Below are positions 9,574 to 20,882 of a stretch of 64,000 nt of DNA, in pieces. The stretch covers positions 836,375 through 900,374 of the forward strand of contig OY811972.1 of NCBI GenBank assembly GCA_963681505.1. The letters run 5' to 3'. The position numbers and the translations under genes are program-made. The DNA comes from Eunapius fragilis (taxonomy: Eukaryota; Porifera; Demospongiae; Spongillida; Spongillidae). Positions within the stretch are counted from its first letter, which is position 1; each line of letters opens with the position of its first letter. The notes under the pieces were generated by a model, which did no database searches, had not been told where the DNA came from, and saw only the letters and a list, made by a program, of their open reading frames with translations.

Positions 9574-12500
9574 AAATGGATTAAAAACACTAACGATTTT
9601 ATGGTCTGAAAAATCAATAGGTTTTGCATGTCAATTTGCCAGTCGAATACCAGGCCTACGATATAGTTTCCTTACAATTGGTACACGGTACTAGTGATTA
9701 GCATTGTTTGAAAGGCCTTAAAATAAATTGTTCTAAGCCCATCCAATACTAGCTCATCATAAACTACTTAAAACCGGCCATCTACCAATCACCCCACACC
9801 TACAATATTATATAGACTCGCTCATATACGTCACTTAAATCACGTACTCCCACTCACATTCATGCTTCTGAAATCATACTCCATAGGCAAACGTGCATGT
9901 AGGGCGAGCTTGGGCGGAAGCCACGCGTTTGAGAGTTGGCCGGGCAGTATACAGTGCGCGGTGCTTGGGCAACGTTGTGCATGACGTTCAATTTTAATAA
10001 TTTATGCCTTGAACGGGTCTAGAATTCACATACTTGAATCTAGAAATAGACATGCATTGACATGGCATAGATATACTATAGCTAGTTGCATGTGTAAATA
10101 CGCTAATAGCTCTGACTTCAGAATCCACTTTGCAATCTCGATCCAATAGATCGTCCACGCGGTAAAGTAGCAAAGGGGAAAAAGTGATCTAAGTCATGCC
10201 TTCCATCAAATGTATGCAAAATAAAAATCAAAGCCCCCGTTTTGAAAAGGATGGGTGCACATTTTAAGATATACAAAAGGTGCGCTGTTTGTCCCCGTAT
10301 CCTACTAAGGTTTGTAAACTTTACTAAAAGTCTTTGGTACTAAACTGTGCGCGATAGCCGTGTACAATAATTTTATTACACGTATTACGGAATTCAAATA
10401 TTTCATGTCCGCAATTGCCATGAAAATAATCACGGTAGTATTTTGTAATGCTTTTTCCTACGAAACGCATGAAGCAAAGAGAAGACTCAGTGGAGATATG
10501 ATAGTTTAGCGTACGATGTTGCACATTAATCTATACTGAATAACCCACTATACATTCAAACCCTTTAAAAAAGCGAACAAACTCAGGGGGGCATTCGATT
10601 AATGCCTTAGCTTGCGTTCGATATAAAGCTGGAAATCACGACATGATTGAATTCAGTGGCCGATCCAGGAATTAGCCGAGGGGGGCATGAATAACTGATA
10701 AGGGTAGGGGCGGAAGAGTTGGCAGTTGCCATGCCGAACTAGAGTTACGGGGAGAGGTGTAGCGTGCATATATGCGGTAGAGGGAAAGCGCTTAACTTTT
10801 GAAATTCGGAACACCGCATAGGAATAATTATATTCATTATATTATTGAGAGGGTGCGCCCTAAACTCGTACCCAGACACCATGTGATAATATAGTTCACG
10901 TATTGGGACGAAACTATTTTAAGGATGGGCTTTCTCGCTGGTGGTGAGTATGAACATGTATACTATCTCAAAGGTCGTCAAGTGTCGAGTTTCTGTGTAC
11001 CTTTCCTCTAGATCATATAACCCTACTAGTACAGCGTTATTTCGCGTAAGCCGTTAGGAATCAGTTACGGAGATATCGACAAGCCAAATTTTTCGATGGG
11101 GTGGAGGGAAGAGGCTTGTATCCAATCTCCAGGCCCGTGGCAAAGGGAGAAACAAACAGCGCGGCCAATTATAATAAATTAGCCAGAAGTTTGTGACAGT
11201 CGCTCACACTACATAGTACTGGTGGCCGATGTCAACTTATAAGGAATTGTTTATCCTCCCAATAACATTCCGCGGAATAATTATTAGTAGGGCGTGGCCC
11301 GATACACCCAACTATAATTCTTTGGTATAGGCTGGGCTCCCTTGGAATCTTTGAAATCCACGTGCCGTATGCATTCAGTACGATACGTGGTGCCGGCTAT
11401 TATACAATATAATGGCTCACCGTGACCCGCAACTGACACACGCACGCACACAAGATGCATGCAGGCGCGTACCAATGGTGTACAAATGGGGGAGACTTCC
11501 AGTCTTAAAATACAGATATCGGAACCTAACGTTATAGTTGGCTCTATATGATTTGAGGTGTCATGAATACGATTAGCAAAACACTATTGCCAATGTACCG
11601 TAGAATTAATTGGACTTAAGCGAGCGTATTTGAATAGAGTTGTCGAATACCTAAATGTAGTCAACTGCCGACGCTTAGAAAGCTCTGACAACAGAGATAA
11701 CGCTCACTCGTTCCCACACTCGAACCTCCGGATCTGATTATCTCTTGTTAGGATTGGTTATGATAAAGCCCTTAGAAGACAAGTTAGAAACTTTCTGCGA
11801 ATTGGTTTGGTATAGTTAGAGTTACGCTGAGCACTATTTCAATCTTTAGCAAACTTAGTTTATCGGCCTTAAAAGCCATAGAAGTGGGAATCCACCCAGC
11901 TCGTGGTTGATCTTTTAAGTAGTTGTCCTTGTGGCCAGAAACCCCTGAAGCAGTCTTCAGAGAGTAAACAGGTCCGCATTGAAGTCCGCGACACCATCGA
12001 GGAAGTAAACGTTATGGCTTTTTAATGAAAATATTAAATTCATGCCCACAATACCACAATGTGTAAAAATCTACCAGATAAAAATGAACCTTGTGCAGCT
12101 TAACAATTAGTCAAAGATTTCAAGTTAACAGTACTTTAAAAATATTTATTCAATTCGACCATTCTTTTGTACAAAATAAAGAGTCATATTTTGATTCTGC
12201 ATGTGTTGATACCTCTAAAAATACAATATCTCGTCTTCTGCTTTTACATTTTCTGTTTGATTTTCAAGAATACATTCTTTACTTTTTAGCCTCATTACTG
12301 ACGCCACCTTTAGACTGTGCAAACAAACAGTTCTCACTAAAATAACTGTTCAGAACCATAAGTTCGCTTGTGTTAGAAAAGGGCCGCTCCTAGCTTGTAC
12401 CTTTATTTGTTCTTGCTCCCAGAGGCCCTTTTGTATATGACTATTGTGGACGAAATATTATTTATCGTTTGATTTATGTAAACGTTTCAAAGTGCTTTCA

Positions 12501-12588
12501 TGTGAATTTCATTAGTGACCACACGTGCTACTTGTTGATTATCGTCAAAAATAGTCTCGTTCATTACGGAAAATAATATGTCAAACCT
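9574..12588. other. Gene-less stretch
   Basis: No supported gene. A lone hAT-type end, CAGTGGCCGATCCAGGA, starts at 10654 and is followed by a G-run; I find no matching right end in the window. The remainder is apparently unique AT-rich DNA with short open frames only. Confidence 0.5.
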
Positions 12589-12695
12589 CAGTGGCGTCCG
12601 CATAGGGGAGGGCATTTGGGGCAGATGCTCCTCCCCCCCCCCGCTATATGGCGCCCCCCTCCCTGCTTTATGGCGCCCCCCCCCCCCTCACCCCA

Positions 12696-12746
<51 letters not shown>

Positions 12747-12766
12747 ACAAACACACGCACACAATC
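12589..12766. mobile_element. Lone hAT-type end with poly-C and (AC)n
   Basis: CAGTGGCGTCCGCATAGGGG at 12589 resembles the hAT terminal repeats elsewhere in the window (50004, 54123). Poly-C runs and an (AC)n microsatellite (about 12697-12766) follow. No right end is seen, so only one terminus is supported. Confidence 0.4.
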
Positions 12767-13158
12767 ATCGTCGATTAATTAAGCACCTCTGTCTGAGCCA
12801 GTTACATTCGTGTAAAGCTACCGCCCGTATCATTACATCATTCAAAATATATCGTTGGTTTCGAAAACAATGACGAACACAAAGTGAAAGCTAAGCGGGG
12901 CTGAGAACCGAAAATCTAAGTTGCAACGTCAACTGCATTCAAGCGCGCAATCCTGCATGCAACGATAAAGTATGGTAGTGTTTTGCACCAAGATTTCTCT
13001 GCGTCACCAGGTCAATCATGGAGCGCGCAATGCATACCCAAATAAAATCAATCATAATTTCTCTCATACCGTTGTGTCCTGTAAGTAACTTTCGTCTTTT
13101 CCGTGTTCATTAATCGATCGTCCGCGGCCGGATACTCTTGCATCGGCACTAATCAGTT

Positions 13159-13425
13159 GTGATAGAGCGTTTTCCTAATATTTTCAGCTTGATAAAAATT
13201 GGTTGCACGCTTCCAATTACTAGTTGCAGCTGCGAGAGAAGCTTTTCTACCTTACGCCATCTGAGAAACTGGCTAAGGTTCTCTATGACCTGTAGACGGC
13301 TTTCTTTGCTAGTACTTATGAATATTCATTACGCACATTAGTAAACTACTACACAGCGGTGGAGCTCTTTCTCAAGATGCACAGAAAGGAGCGTGTAAAA
13401 TATGTTTGAAGTTCATTTTGCAAAT
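13159..13425 (+). pseudogene. hAT transposase C-terminal relic (dimerisation domain)
   Basis: The frame reads ERFPNIFSLIKIGCTLPITS, then CSCERSFSTLRHLRNWLR and LVLMNIHYAH. This is the hallmark hAT C-terminal dimerisation motif and is close in pattern to the end of the transposase at 50583-53551 (CECERSISVIRRLKTYLR). After a stop at about 13341 the family tail continues one base out of frame (VNYYTAVELFLKMH). No N-terminal part is present, so it is a dead fragment of a separate insertion. Confidence 0.75.
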
Positions 13426-14110
13426 GTTTGAAGCCTATAGGGTCGTCCCAGCATAGATGTATACTATAATCTATGGTCCCAGGGAGATCCTGCGTGACAT
13501 CAGGGTCAACGCACGTGACTCGTATTGTTTTGAGTTCATAAGCTTGGAAGACGAGATCCCGGATTATGAATTTGTGGAACAGTTAGTGAGGTCAAACAGC
13601 TCGTTACTGTACCATCAGACGCGGAGGGTGTTATAATGAAACGTCAGAATGGTTTGGAGACCCCCAGGTGGGGTCATTTTTGAGCGGTCTGGGAACTGCA
13701 ACCACAGTTGCACCTAGGGTTTTTAAAAATGAGTTCCAGGGTCATTTATAGAGTTACAAATGCAACAGATTTTTGTTTTAGACATGGAAAACTACAATAG
13801 AGAGAGGGACTATGAGAACGCGGAAGAAAAAATTGTACACTTTTGAGCAAACCGTATCATGAATTACGGAAGTAAATGGACATGAAAATGAGCCTTGTGG
13901 ATTTACATATTTTGGACAATAGCGGAAGTGATTCGACCAATCTGATAGGTCAGTTGCAGGTATCCCCCCCCCCCCCCCCACCTCTTAGAATCCCCCCTTC
14001 TGGCACTTAGAATCCCGCCCTCAGGCACTTAGAATCCATTCAAGTGCTCGAGTTGCGTACATTATCTAATACTATTATTTCCAACTCATTTAAAAATACT
14101 CGGCCTAGCG

Positions 14111-14150
14111 CCTATTGGTTGCTAGGTACGCGTACCTAGCAACCAATAGG
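14111..14150. repeat. Perfect 40-bp palindrome
   Basis: CCTATTGGTTGCTAGGTACG is followed immediately by its exact reverse complement, with no spacer. It sits 6 bp upstream of the telomere-type tract. A partly similar string (TTGGTTGCTACGTACGCG) occurs near 14813. Confidence 0.9.
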
Positions 14151-14155
14151 AAAGA

Positions 14156-14197
14156 CTTAGGGTTAGGTTAGGGTTAGGGTTAGGGTTAGGGTTAGGG
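14156..14197 (+). repeat. Interstitial (TTAGGG)n tract
   Basis: About six to seven tandem TTAGGG units, one shortened to TTAGG, matching the ancestral animal telomere repeat. The tract is internal to the window, 6 bp beyond a perfect palindrome. Confidence 0.9.
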
Positions 14198-14845
14198 ACC
14201 ATGCTTGCCACAAAACCTACACTTTACAGATAATAATGTCATCACATGCAGTAACAGTTAATGCTACGCTATTGTGGTTCACTCTTAAGCTGAAGTACAG
14301 GCCGAGAACATGTAGTTACTATCTGACAATAATAACTGACATGTGATTTTTCACAGGTGCACGCTAGTATTATTATACTATATATAGTGTTATATTAAAA
14401 GTTGCATTTGCACAAGCCTTAGAGTGGAGATAATAAGTTCCAGGTACTGCATGAGTTCAGTTACATCGTATAATTTGAATTAAGACTTTATGGTTTTTGA
14501 ATTTTGATTCCAGTGGCAAAAGCATTTAGTTTTTGATTCCAGTGCATGGCAAAGGCATGGGCACGGTGCATACTCGTTTTGATGTATTGCAATTTAGAAA
14601 CATCCTCACGATGGCGATCAGCGGTACTCGTAGGAGCGAATGCTATATCAATACTGCGATGCCCCGTTCGTTCAATAGCCAACACGGCCAGTGGCTCTCA
14701 ATGAGTAATTGATTTTAAACCCACTCTGACTGATTCTAGCAGTGGTGCAACGCATAGTGAACCGCTGTTCGTTGAAACTTCGTAGCTATCAAATGGTTAC
14801 CTAGTTGCGCTTTGGTTGCTACGTACGCGTTGCTATTGTCTAAAT

Positions 14846-14900
14846 TGGAACTACGTTAGTAGGTTCCTATATAGAAATTGACCCGGGTCGTGAAACGCGA
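14846..14900 (+). repeat. Partial copy of the GGAACTACG/AATTGACCC family
   Basis: GGAACTACGTTAGTAGG, TTCCTATATAGA and AATTGACCCGGGTCGTGAAA match the start of the element at 5889, then the similarity ends. Confidence 0.6.
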
Positions 14901-14989
14901 CCGGCGTATTGATCCACGTGATTTAGAATCCCATCGGGCCCTTAATAGCTCCCTCCTACCGCTCGGGACGCTACAGCTCATGCAGGGCC

Positions 14990-15039
14990 CAGTGGCGGAT
15001 ACAGGGAGGGGGTGGAGGGGGGGGGGGGGGGGGGGGGGG
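14990..15039 (+). mobile_element. Lone hAT-type end running into poly-G
   Basis: CAGTGGCGGATACAGGGAGG is followed by a long G-run. The terminal motif resembles those of 41304 and 54123. No right end was identified. Confidence 0.4.
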
Positions 15040-15413
15040 CAACTGGGTTTTGCCCCCCGCCAAATAGTCATTGCTAAGGGGCGCGGTGCCTTACACGTAC
15101 GTGCGAAAACGATTAAATGAACGTGCAAAGGCACAGGCTGCGTGAGCCGGTGCGACGCCATGCAGTCTACCACATCGGACAGGCATACACGTGCTCTAAA
15201 TTACAACTTCCGCGACAGCTGGAATTGTTCTTCGCTGTGTTTGAGTGACTGAGTACAAATATTTCGAAGTCAAATCTATCACCAGCTTTTATTGGCACTG
15301 CAGGTAGGCCTATGTTAGGGCTATGTAGTAAACTTGTCAACCGGTCAGGGCCAAGTACGGCTATGACTGCATGTATATTTAGCTAGACTATTGCGTTTTT
15401 GGTGCGGTTGTTA

Positions 15414-15414
15414 T

Positions 15415-15449
<35 letters not shown>

Positions 15450-15660
15450 CAACGCAAAAAGCGTTGGCTTCTGGGGGTCTGGGGGACCTTGCAGCGCTCC
15501 TCCAGACCCCCTAGCTGGGAGGGAGGGGTGCCCCCCCCCCACCCTCCCCGGGTGGCTCCGCCTCCTGCTTCGCCCCACCCCCTGCCACACCCTCGCCTGT
15601 GCCGCCCCCCCACCCCCGCTACCAATTCCTGGACCCGACGCTGGGGCCCTTTCGGAGTTA
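15414..15660. repeat. Poly-G run and GC-rich transposon-like tail
   Basis: An uninterrupted G-run of about 33 bases is followed by GGGGGTCTGGGGGACC, a C-run and GGTGGCTCCGCCTCC. The content is similar to hAT subterminal regions elsewhere in the window but ends cannot be fixed. Open frames here are low-complexity artefacts. Confidence 0.5.
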
Positions 15661-15717
15661 CGTAGATCTCTCTGCTTCAGTGTCTAACCTAATATAGCAT
15701 CCAAATCAAATTGATAA

Positions 15718-16010
15718 CAAGTAAATAAAAACATTAACAAGAAAGTTGTTGGTATATAGGATTGACCAATGCTGGTGTAAAAAGCATGGAAACAAGAGTG
15801 ACAGAAATTTGACTGGAAAATTGAAATAGGCCTATATATAGCCCATTACTCAGACATGCACTGTTTTAATGTGAGTGTGGTAATATAGGCCTATTTCAAA
15901 TTTCCAGTCAAATTTCTGTCACTCTTGTTTCCGTGCTTCACCAGCATTGGTCAATCCTATATACCAACAACTTTCTTGTTAGAGAATGTTTTTATTTACT
16001 TGTTTCATAA
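15718..16010. mobile_element. Fold-back element, second copy of the 1721 family
   Basis: Ends ACAAGTAAATAAAAACATT and its reverse complement match the element at 1721-2010. The arms share TTGTTGGTATATAGGATTGA and CAAGAGTGACAGAAATTT. The arms are slightly mismatched and the loop (about 15840-15882) differs in sequence. The right end (AATGTTTTTATTTACTTGTTT) is duplicated at about 16198-16222. Confidence 0.8.
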
Positions 16011-16019
16011 GTTTTTGTA

Positions 16020-17776
16020 GTAGCGCTGCTTCTGCTGGTGATGGGGGGGGGGCTGCTTCTGCTGGTGGTGGGGGTAAGGGGCAGTGCAGCTAGTGGTGGT
16101 GGTGGGAGTAGTACTGCTTCTGCTGGTGGGGGGGGAGGGGGGGTAGGGGGCAGTGCAGCTAGTGCTGGTGGTGGGAGCAGTGCAGCTAGTGCTGGTAGAA
16201 TGTTTTTATTTACTTGTTTCATAAGTTTTTTTTCTCCTCAGACCGTCATATCAGTATTGTAGTGAATAATCAAACTTTGGAAAGGTTAAGAATTATAGGA
16301 CGATCCACGTCCACCCCTGACTTTATCTCTTAGTGCAATAAACAACATAACCAATTAACTTTAATGATGTATAACTATTTTTATATAGTATACAAATTGT
16401 CCTTGTTCTCGGGGGCGGCTGCGTCCTCCCCAGCCTCCTCTCCTGCCAGGTTCTGACCATGTAGTGTGCAAGGGTGGCAGTACTTCTGCTTCTGCTGGTG
16501 GTAGGGGGCAGTGCAGCTAGTGACGGGGTCAGTGCTGCTGTTTCTGCTGGTGGTGGGGGGTAGGGGCAGTGCAGCTAGCGCGGGTGGCAGTGTTACTGCT
16601 GCTGGCGGGGGGGGGGGGGGGGGGGGGACTTGTAACAGCCTTTTGAGCTAGCAATTACAAGGTTCATGTACAAGGAGTAGTTATATGGGAGAAGGATATG
16701 GCTGCAGTAAATTTCCTTTCACCTAGTACTCAGTCCTTGCAACTGCAATTAAATTCATACACAGTTGCATGCACAGGCAGGCAAGCCCTAACATGTAGAC
16801 TACATGTATAGCCTTTGGTACATGACCCTACATCAGATAAGGAAGCCTTTTTGTACATCAGATTAATATGGCACCCCAATATTCAATAACAGGTCACAAA
16901 GGACATGCATGCTTTACATGTGAAGAGAATGGTTTTGTGCAGATCCTTCTGCTGGTGGTGGAGGGGGGGGGGGGGGGGGGGGGGGTTGCTGCTTCTGCTG
17001 GTGGTGGGGTAGGGGGCAGTGCAGCTAGTGCTGGTGGTGGGGAGTAGTGCTGCTTCTGCTGGTGGGGGGGGGGGGGGGGGGGCAGTGCTGCATCTGCTTC
17101 TGCTGGTGGTGGGGGCAGTGCAGCTAGTGCTGGTAATGGCAGGGGCAGTGTTGCTGCTGGCGGTGGGGGACAGATCTTGTAACAACCTTTGAGCTAGCAA
17201 TTACAAAAGGCACCATTTACTTCACTTAGAAACTCACTATCCCTAAGAATAGCTTTTTCAAGACCACCATTATAGTCCATTAGTGCATGAGATTTGNNNN
17301 NNNNNNNNNNNNNNNNNNNNNNNNNNNNNNNNNNNNNNNNNNNNNNNNNNNNNNNNNNNNNNNNNNNNNNNNNNNNNNNNNNNNNNNNNNNNNNNNNNNN
17401 NNNNNNNNNNNNNNNNNNNNNNNNNNNNNNNNNNNNNNNNNNNNNNNNNNNNNNNNNNNNNNNNNNNNNNNNNNNNNNNNNNNNNNNNNNNNNNNNCAGC
17501 TAGTGCTGGTGGTGGGAGTAGTGCTGCTTCTGCTGGTGGGGGGGGGGGGGGGGGGGGGGGGCAGTGCTGCATCTGCTTCTGCTGGTGGTGGGGGCAGTGC
17601 AGCTAGTGCTGGTAATGGCAGGGGCAGTGTTGCTGCTGGCGGTGGGGGACAGATCTTGTAACAACCTTTTGAGCTAGCAATTACAAAAGGCACCATTTAC
17701 TTCACTTAGAAACTCACTATCCCTAAGAATAGCTTTTTCAAGACCACCATTATAGTCCATTAGTGCATGAGATTTG
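16020..17776. repeat. G-rich GCTTCTGCTGGTGG minisatellite and tandem duplications around an assembly gap
   Basis: Units of GCTGCTTCTGCTGGTGGTGG and GCAGTGCAGCTAGTGCTGG, with interspersed G-runs, recur at 16020-16200, 16470-16630, 16947-17175 and 17497-17655. Between them are larger near-identical segments: about 17030-17296 repeats as 17497-17776, and parts of 16630-16960 match 17660-18000. Peptides such as long Ala/Gly or Pro runs from here are repeat translations and not genes. Confidence 0.85.
17297..17496. other. Assembly gap, 200 N
   Basis: Exactly 200 undetermined bases. The sequence ending at the left edge (TTAGTGCATGAGATTTG) is the same as that at 17760-17776, so the gap lies within a repeat and the duplication may be artificial. 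Confidence 0.99.
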
Positions 17777-18091
17777 GGTTCATACAAGGAGTAGCTATAT
17801 GGGAGAAGGATATGGTTGCAGTAATTATCATTTCACCTACTCAGCCCTTGCAATTAAATTCATACAGTAGCAGGCAAGCCCTATCACGATGTCACCCCAA
17901 TATTCAAAAGCCAGATCACAAGGAGAAAGGACTACTGTACACACAGTTGGGTCACCATGCATGCTTTACATGTGAAGTGGTACAAGATCCCTTAGTTACA
18001 TACATGCATGCGTGCTGTTTGCACGGCATGCATGTATTACATCTTCCCATAGCTTTTTAATGCTAGTACAATACAACATGCGCCCATAACA

Positions 18092-18255
18092 TACCTTTGG
18101 GTGGTAGTGGTAGTTCTGTGACCTCTGCGGTACCGCCATCTCTCGGCAGCACGTTTAGCCAATCGGACAGTGGGGTCCTTTCAGATGCCTTAATGGCAGC
18201 TGAATTGTCCTCGTATTTCTGCCTTTTAGTAGCGCGGTTCTCATCGTGGTTTTCT
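18092..18255 (-). CDS. Possible isolated exon, unidentified
   Basis: On the minus strand a frame reads AENHDENRATKRQKYEDN, SAAIKASERTPLSDWLNVLP and RDGGTAEVTELPLPPK, then a GTATGT donor at 18091. It looks coding: charged, low in stops and ending at a good splice site. A stop precedes it in frame, so it would need an acceptor near 18256, where no good pyrimidine tract is seen. I find no partner exon and do not recognise the protein. Confidence 0.35.
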
Positions 18256-18454
18256 GCCTCTCAGCAGATCAATTCCTGCGTTGTAGCTGTCGAGTACAGA
18301 GGCCTTTATTTTAGGGTGGCCTTGTGTACAGAGGACTCTTCTCTTCGGTATTGGCCTTTTAGCTGTCACGTATACAGATGCCTTATTCTTTTCGGGACTC
18401 TTGATAGCGCACTCGGGCTACATGTATAGCTTTGTTCTCGTCTTGCTCCTTTCA

Positions 18455-18621
18455 CAGGGGAAAAAATCGTGTTCCGGACCTTGGGTTTTATCCTATCGAC
18501 TTGGGATCTGTTCCATCAAATGTATTCAGAGTGCTAAGACAACAGTGAATACATTTGATGGAACAGATCCCAAGGTCGATAGGATAAAACCCAAGGTCCG
18601 GAACACGATTTTTTCCCCCTG
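18455..18621. repeat. Long hairpin, ~74-bp arms
   Basis: 18455-18528 and 18546-18621 are reverse complements apart from one extra G and one indel-like difference, around a loop of about 17 bases. The ends are CAGGGGAAAAAATCGTG and its complement. It contains no gene and is probably a MITE or recent inverted duplication. Confidence 0.85.
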
Positions 18622-18699
18622 TATTTAGGTGTTTCGCTCGTTGGTTGGATCGATTAAACATTATTAATTAAAATAAATTTTATAAAACGTTAATAACTT

Positions 18700-19150
18700 G
18701 CTAGATACCAATTCCTATATAGAACATACTACCGCATAAGGTTCTTCTTCGCTTTAGTTTCTTTTTAGATGTGATATGCGTTTATGTGACATGATAGGAT
18801 AACGTGCCGGTAAATTTCGAAGCGATTGGTACTATTGCCGTTCTTCAAAACCATTCGTAGCTCGAGTTATACCTTCCTAAGAAGAATTAGAAGAAGACGA
18901 CGACGACCAAGAATTATTTTGGGACTGGGCACGAGAAACAGGAAATTGTTAGTTTCTCTATAACCACACCGTTCTATGACACGGAACCAACGTAGAACTG
19001 TAGATCGTTGTGCTCTCATTCCGCCGCGACAAAGAGATAAGCGATCCGTTTCACCGTTGTTCCTCTAGACGCGAGTTACGTTTTTTTAATGACATTCATC
19101 AACCCTCAATCAATCCTATATTGAACCTGCTGCCGCAGGTTCAGATAACG
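18700..19150 (-). repeat. Unnamed dispersed element, minus copy (longest)
   Basis: Read on the minus strand from 19150: GGTTCAATATAGGATTG, ATGAATGTCATTAAAAAAACG, ACTCGCGT, AAACGGATCGCTTATC, TCTTTGT, (GTC)n, TAATTCTTCT, CGAATGGTTTT and CCAATCGCTTCGAAAT. This is the same order as 5889-6205. It ends with GTTCTATATAGGAATTGG, close to its start, so the two ends look like short direct repeats. Confidence 0.6.
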
Positions 19151-20585
19151 TTACATCTTTTAGGCCGACTTACCACACCATTAGGGTAGTGTCAGGTATA
19201 GTCGCCAGGGCCAAATCCGCTTTATTGGATAAAACAGTTGTTTTCCCTTGTACGGAGCACGTTTCGTTTTCGAATAAACGAAGCGATATTAGTATAGAGT
19301 GAGGGCTGGTGATCTCTTGGAATCAGGCATGTTTATATAATTATCCCTCCTGTTTGCTGTATATTCAAGACAACCGACATCGGTACTCGCGGGTGGTGAA
19401 CACTACCAGTATCGGACCTTGTAACGTTGGTACCCGGCCGCATGAGTAAGACACCAAAGCACATTTTTTCACATGTATAGTATAGGGTAGCGTAGGTAGT
19501 GTCAGCTAGAGATAATATATAAAAGAAACTGAAATTATATATTATTTCCTTATGGTTCAAAACACCGCGCCCATCTTCAGGTAGGAGCGTCCAAATCTCG
19601 ATATACGTATAGAAGGGTTCTGTCGCTATTGATTTTGTTCGTTAATTTCAGTTTCTTTATCCGTTACGCGGAGATATAGCTGCACAAAGTACGTGCACGT
19701 TTCCAGCTCGATTCGCGCCAATGATTTAAGCAATCAGTGTATCGGACCACACCTAACTAAGAGGCCTACACATTATTATATAAGCTTGCTTGGTTATCTT
19801 ATATGGATCGATGGTGAGGGGGGCGGGGGGAGAGAGAATAGTTTATTCTGAGGAGCAGGCTGCCGCGATATATATCGCGATATTGTTTGGTCATATCGCG
19901 ATACAAACGTGCATGGGATATACGGAGATAGACGAAAGAATGGACAGAGATATAGACGGAAAGATACGAAAAGTAATTCAGCATGTGCAACTAGTTTTCG
20001 ACCATACACGCTGCCGTACTGCGTACACATTATCCACCCGGCCCCCATAGAAAAAAAAAAGGCTCGTAACCGCGAGAACGCCTTTTCATAGGTTTTTTTT
20101 ATTTAATGAGGTGGGGAGGGGCTACTTGTAGAGCTGCAAAATTACAAAACGAACCCCACTATGCATTTTACCACTGAAAATGGATTTACCCAACCGTTCT
20201 GGTATGCATTTCTTTTCTGGTTTAAACCCTTATGAAGGAGCACTCGAGGGATGGCAATATAATGAGGGTAGAATTCACCACCTATACGATACCCCCCCCC
20301 CCCCCCCCCCCCCCCCAACCCCCAACCCTGTCCTACAGCATGATAGGACGGTGTATGTGTTGGTTCTTTTATCGCCGCCACAACAACGCAGCCTCAATTA
20401 TGAAAATTGTGTGATAATTGCATCGCCATAGATAATTTTATAATTAAATCTTCGAAGCCGAAAAAAAACTCTTCGGACCACCCTAAGTGCTACGGTCCTG
20501 TAGCAGAATAGATATTATTAGCCGTCCAAATTGGGGAGGGGGTGTTGATCCTCGGATATCGTTACAGAAAGGTGTATCCAAATTA
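19151..20585. other. Gene-less stretch
   Basis: No supported gene. A palindromic cluster GCGATATATATCGCGATATT lies at about 19865-19885 and a C-run at about 20291-20316. Short open frames lack motifs. Confidence 0.5.
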
Positions 20586-20709
20586 GTCGCGTACCCAGAC
20601 CCGATACGTCACAGCTGCGGATGGATTACGTCACCGCTACGCCTCAGTTCAGCGTAGCGGTGATGTAATCCCCTCGCAGCTGTGACGTACTTGGGTCTGG
20701 GTACGAGAC
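20586..20709. repeat. Long hairpin upstream of the TPR-CHAT gene, ~57-bp arms
   Basis: 20586-20642 and 20653-20709 are imperfect reverse complements (few mismatches). They contain GTACCCAGACCC, ACGTCACAGCTG and GTAGCGGTGA or their complements. It ends 173 bp before the proposed start codon. It may be a MITE inserted in the promoter region. Confidence 0.8.
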
Positions 20710-20882
20710 TGTCCGAAAATTGCATGCGCATGCGGGACAGCGATTTCATAAATTATAAAGGTTATTGAATGATTCCTTACCGGGTTTCTTACACGAACTC
20801 TTAATGAGGGGGGAATGTGTGCAATTTTTCTTTCTATGTTTCTGCAGAGTTGTGCGGCATGTAGCCGCGTGGCTTACTGAAT

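Noticed and set aside
15992..17696. Pro-rich and Ala/Gly-rich proteins near the gap
   Set aside because: Low-complexity repeat translation, some running through N; no splice structure or start context.
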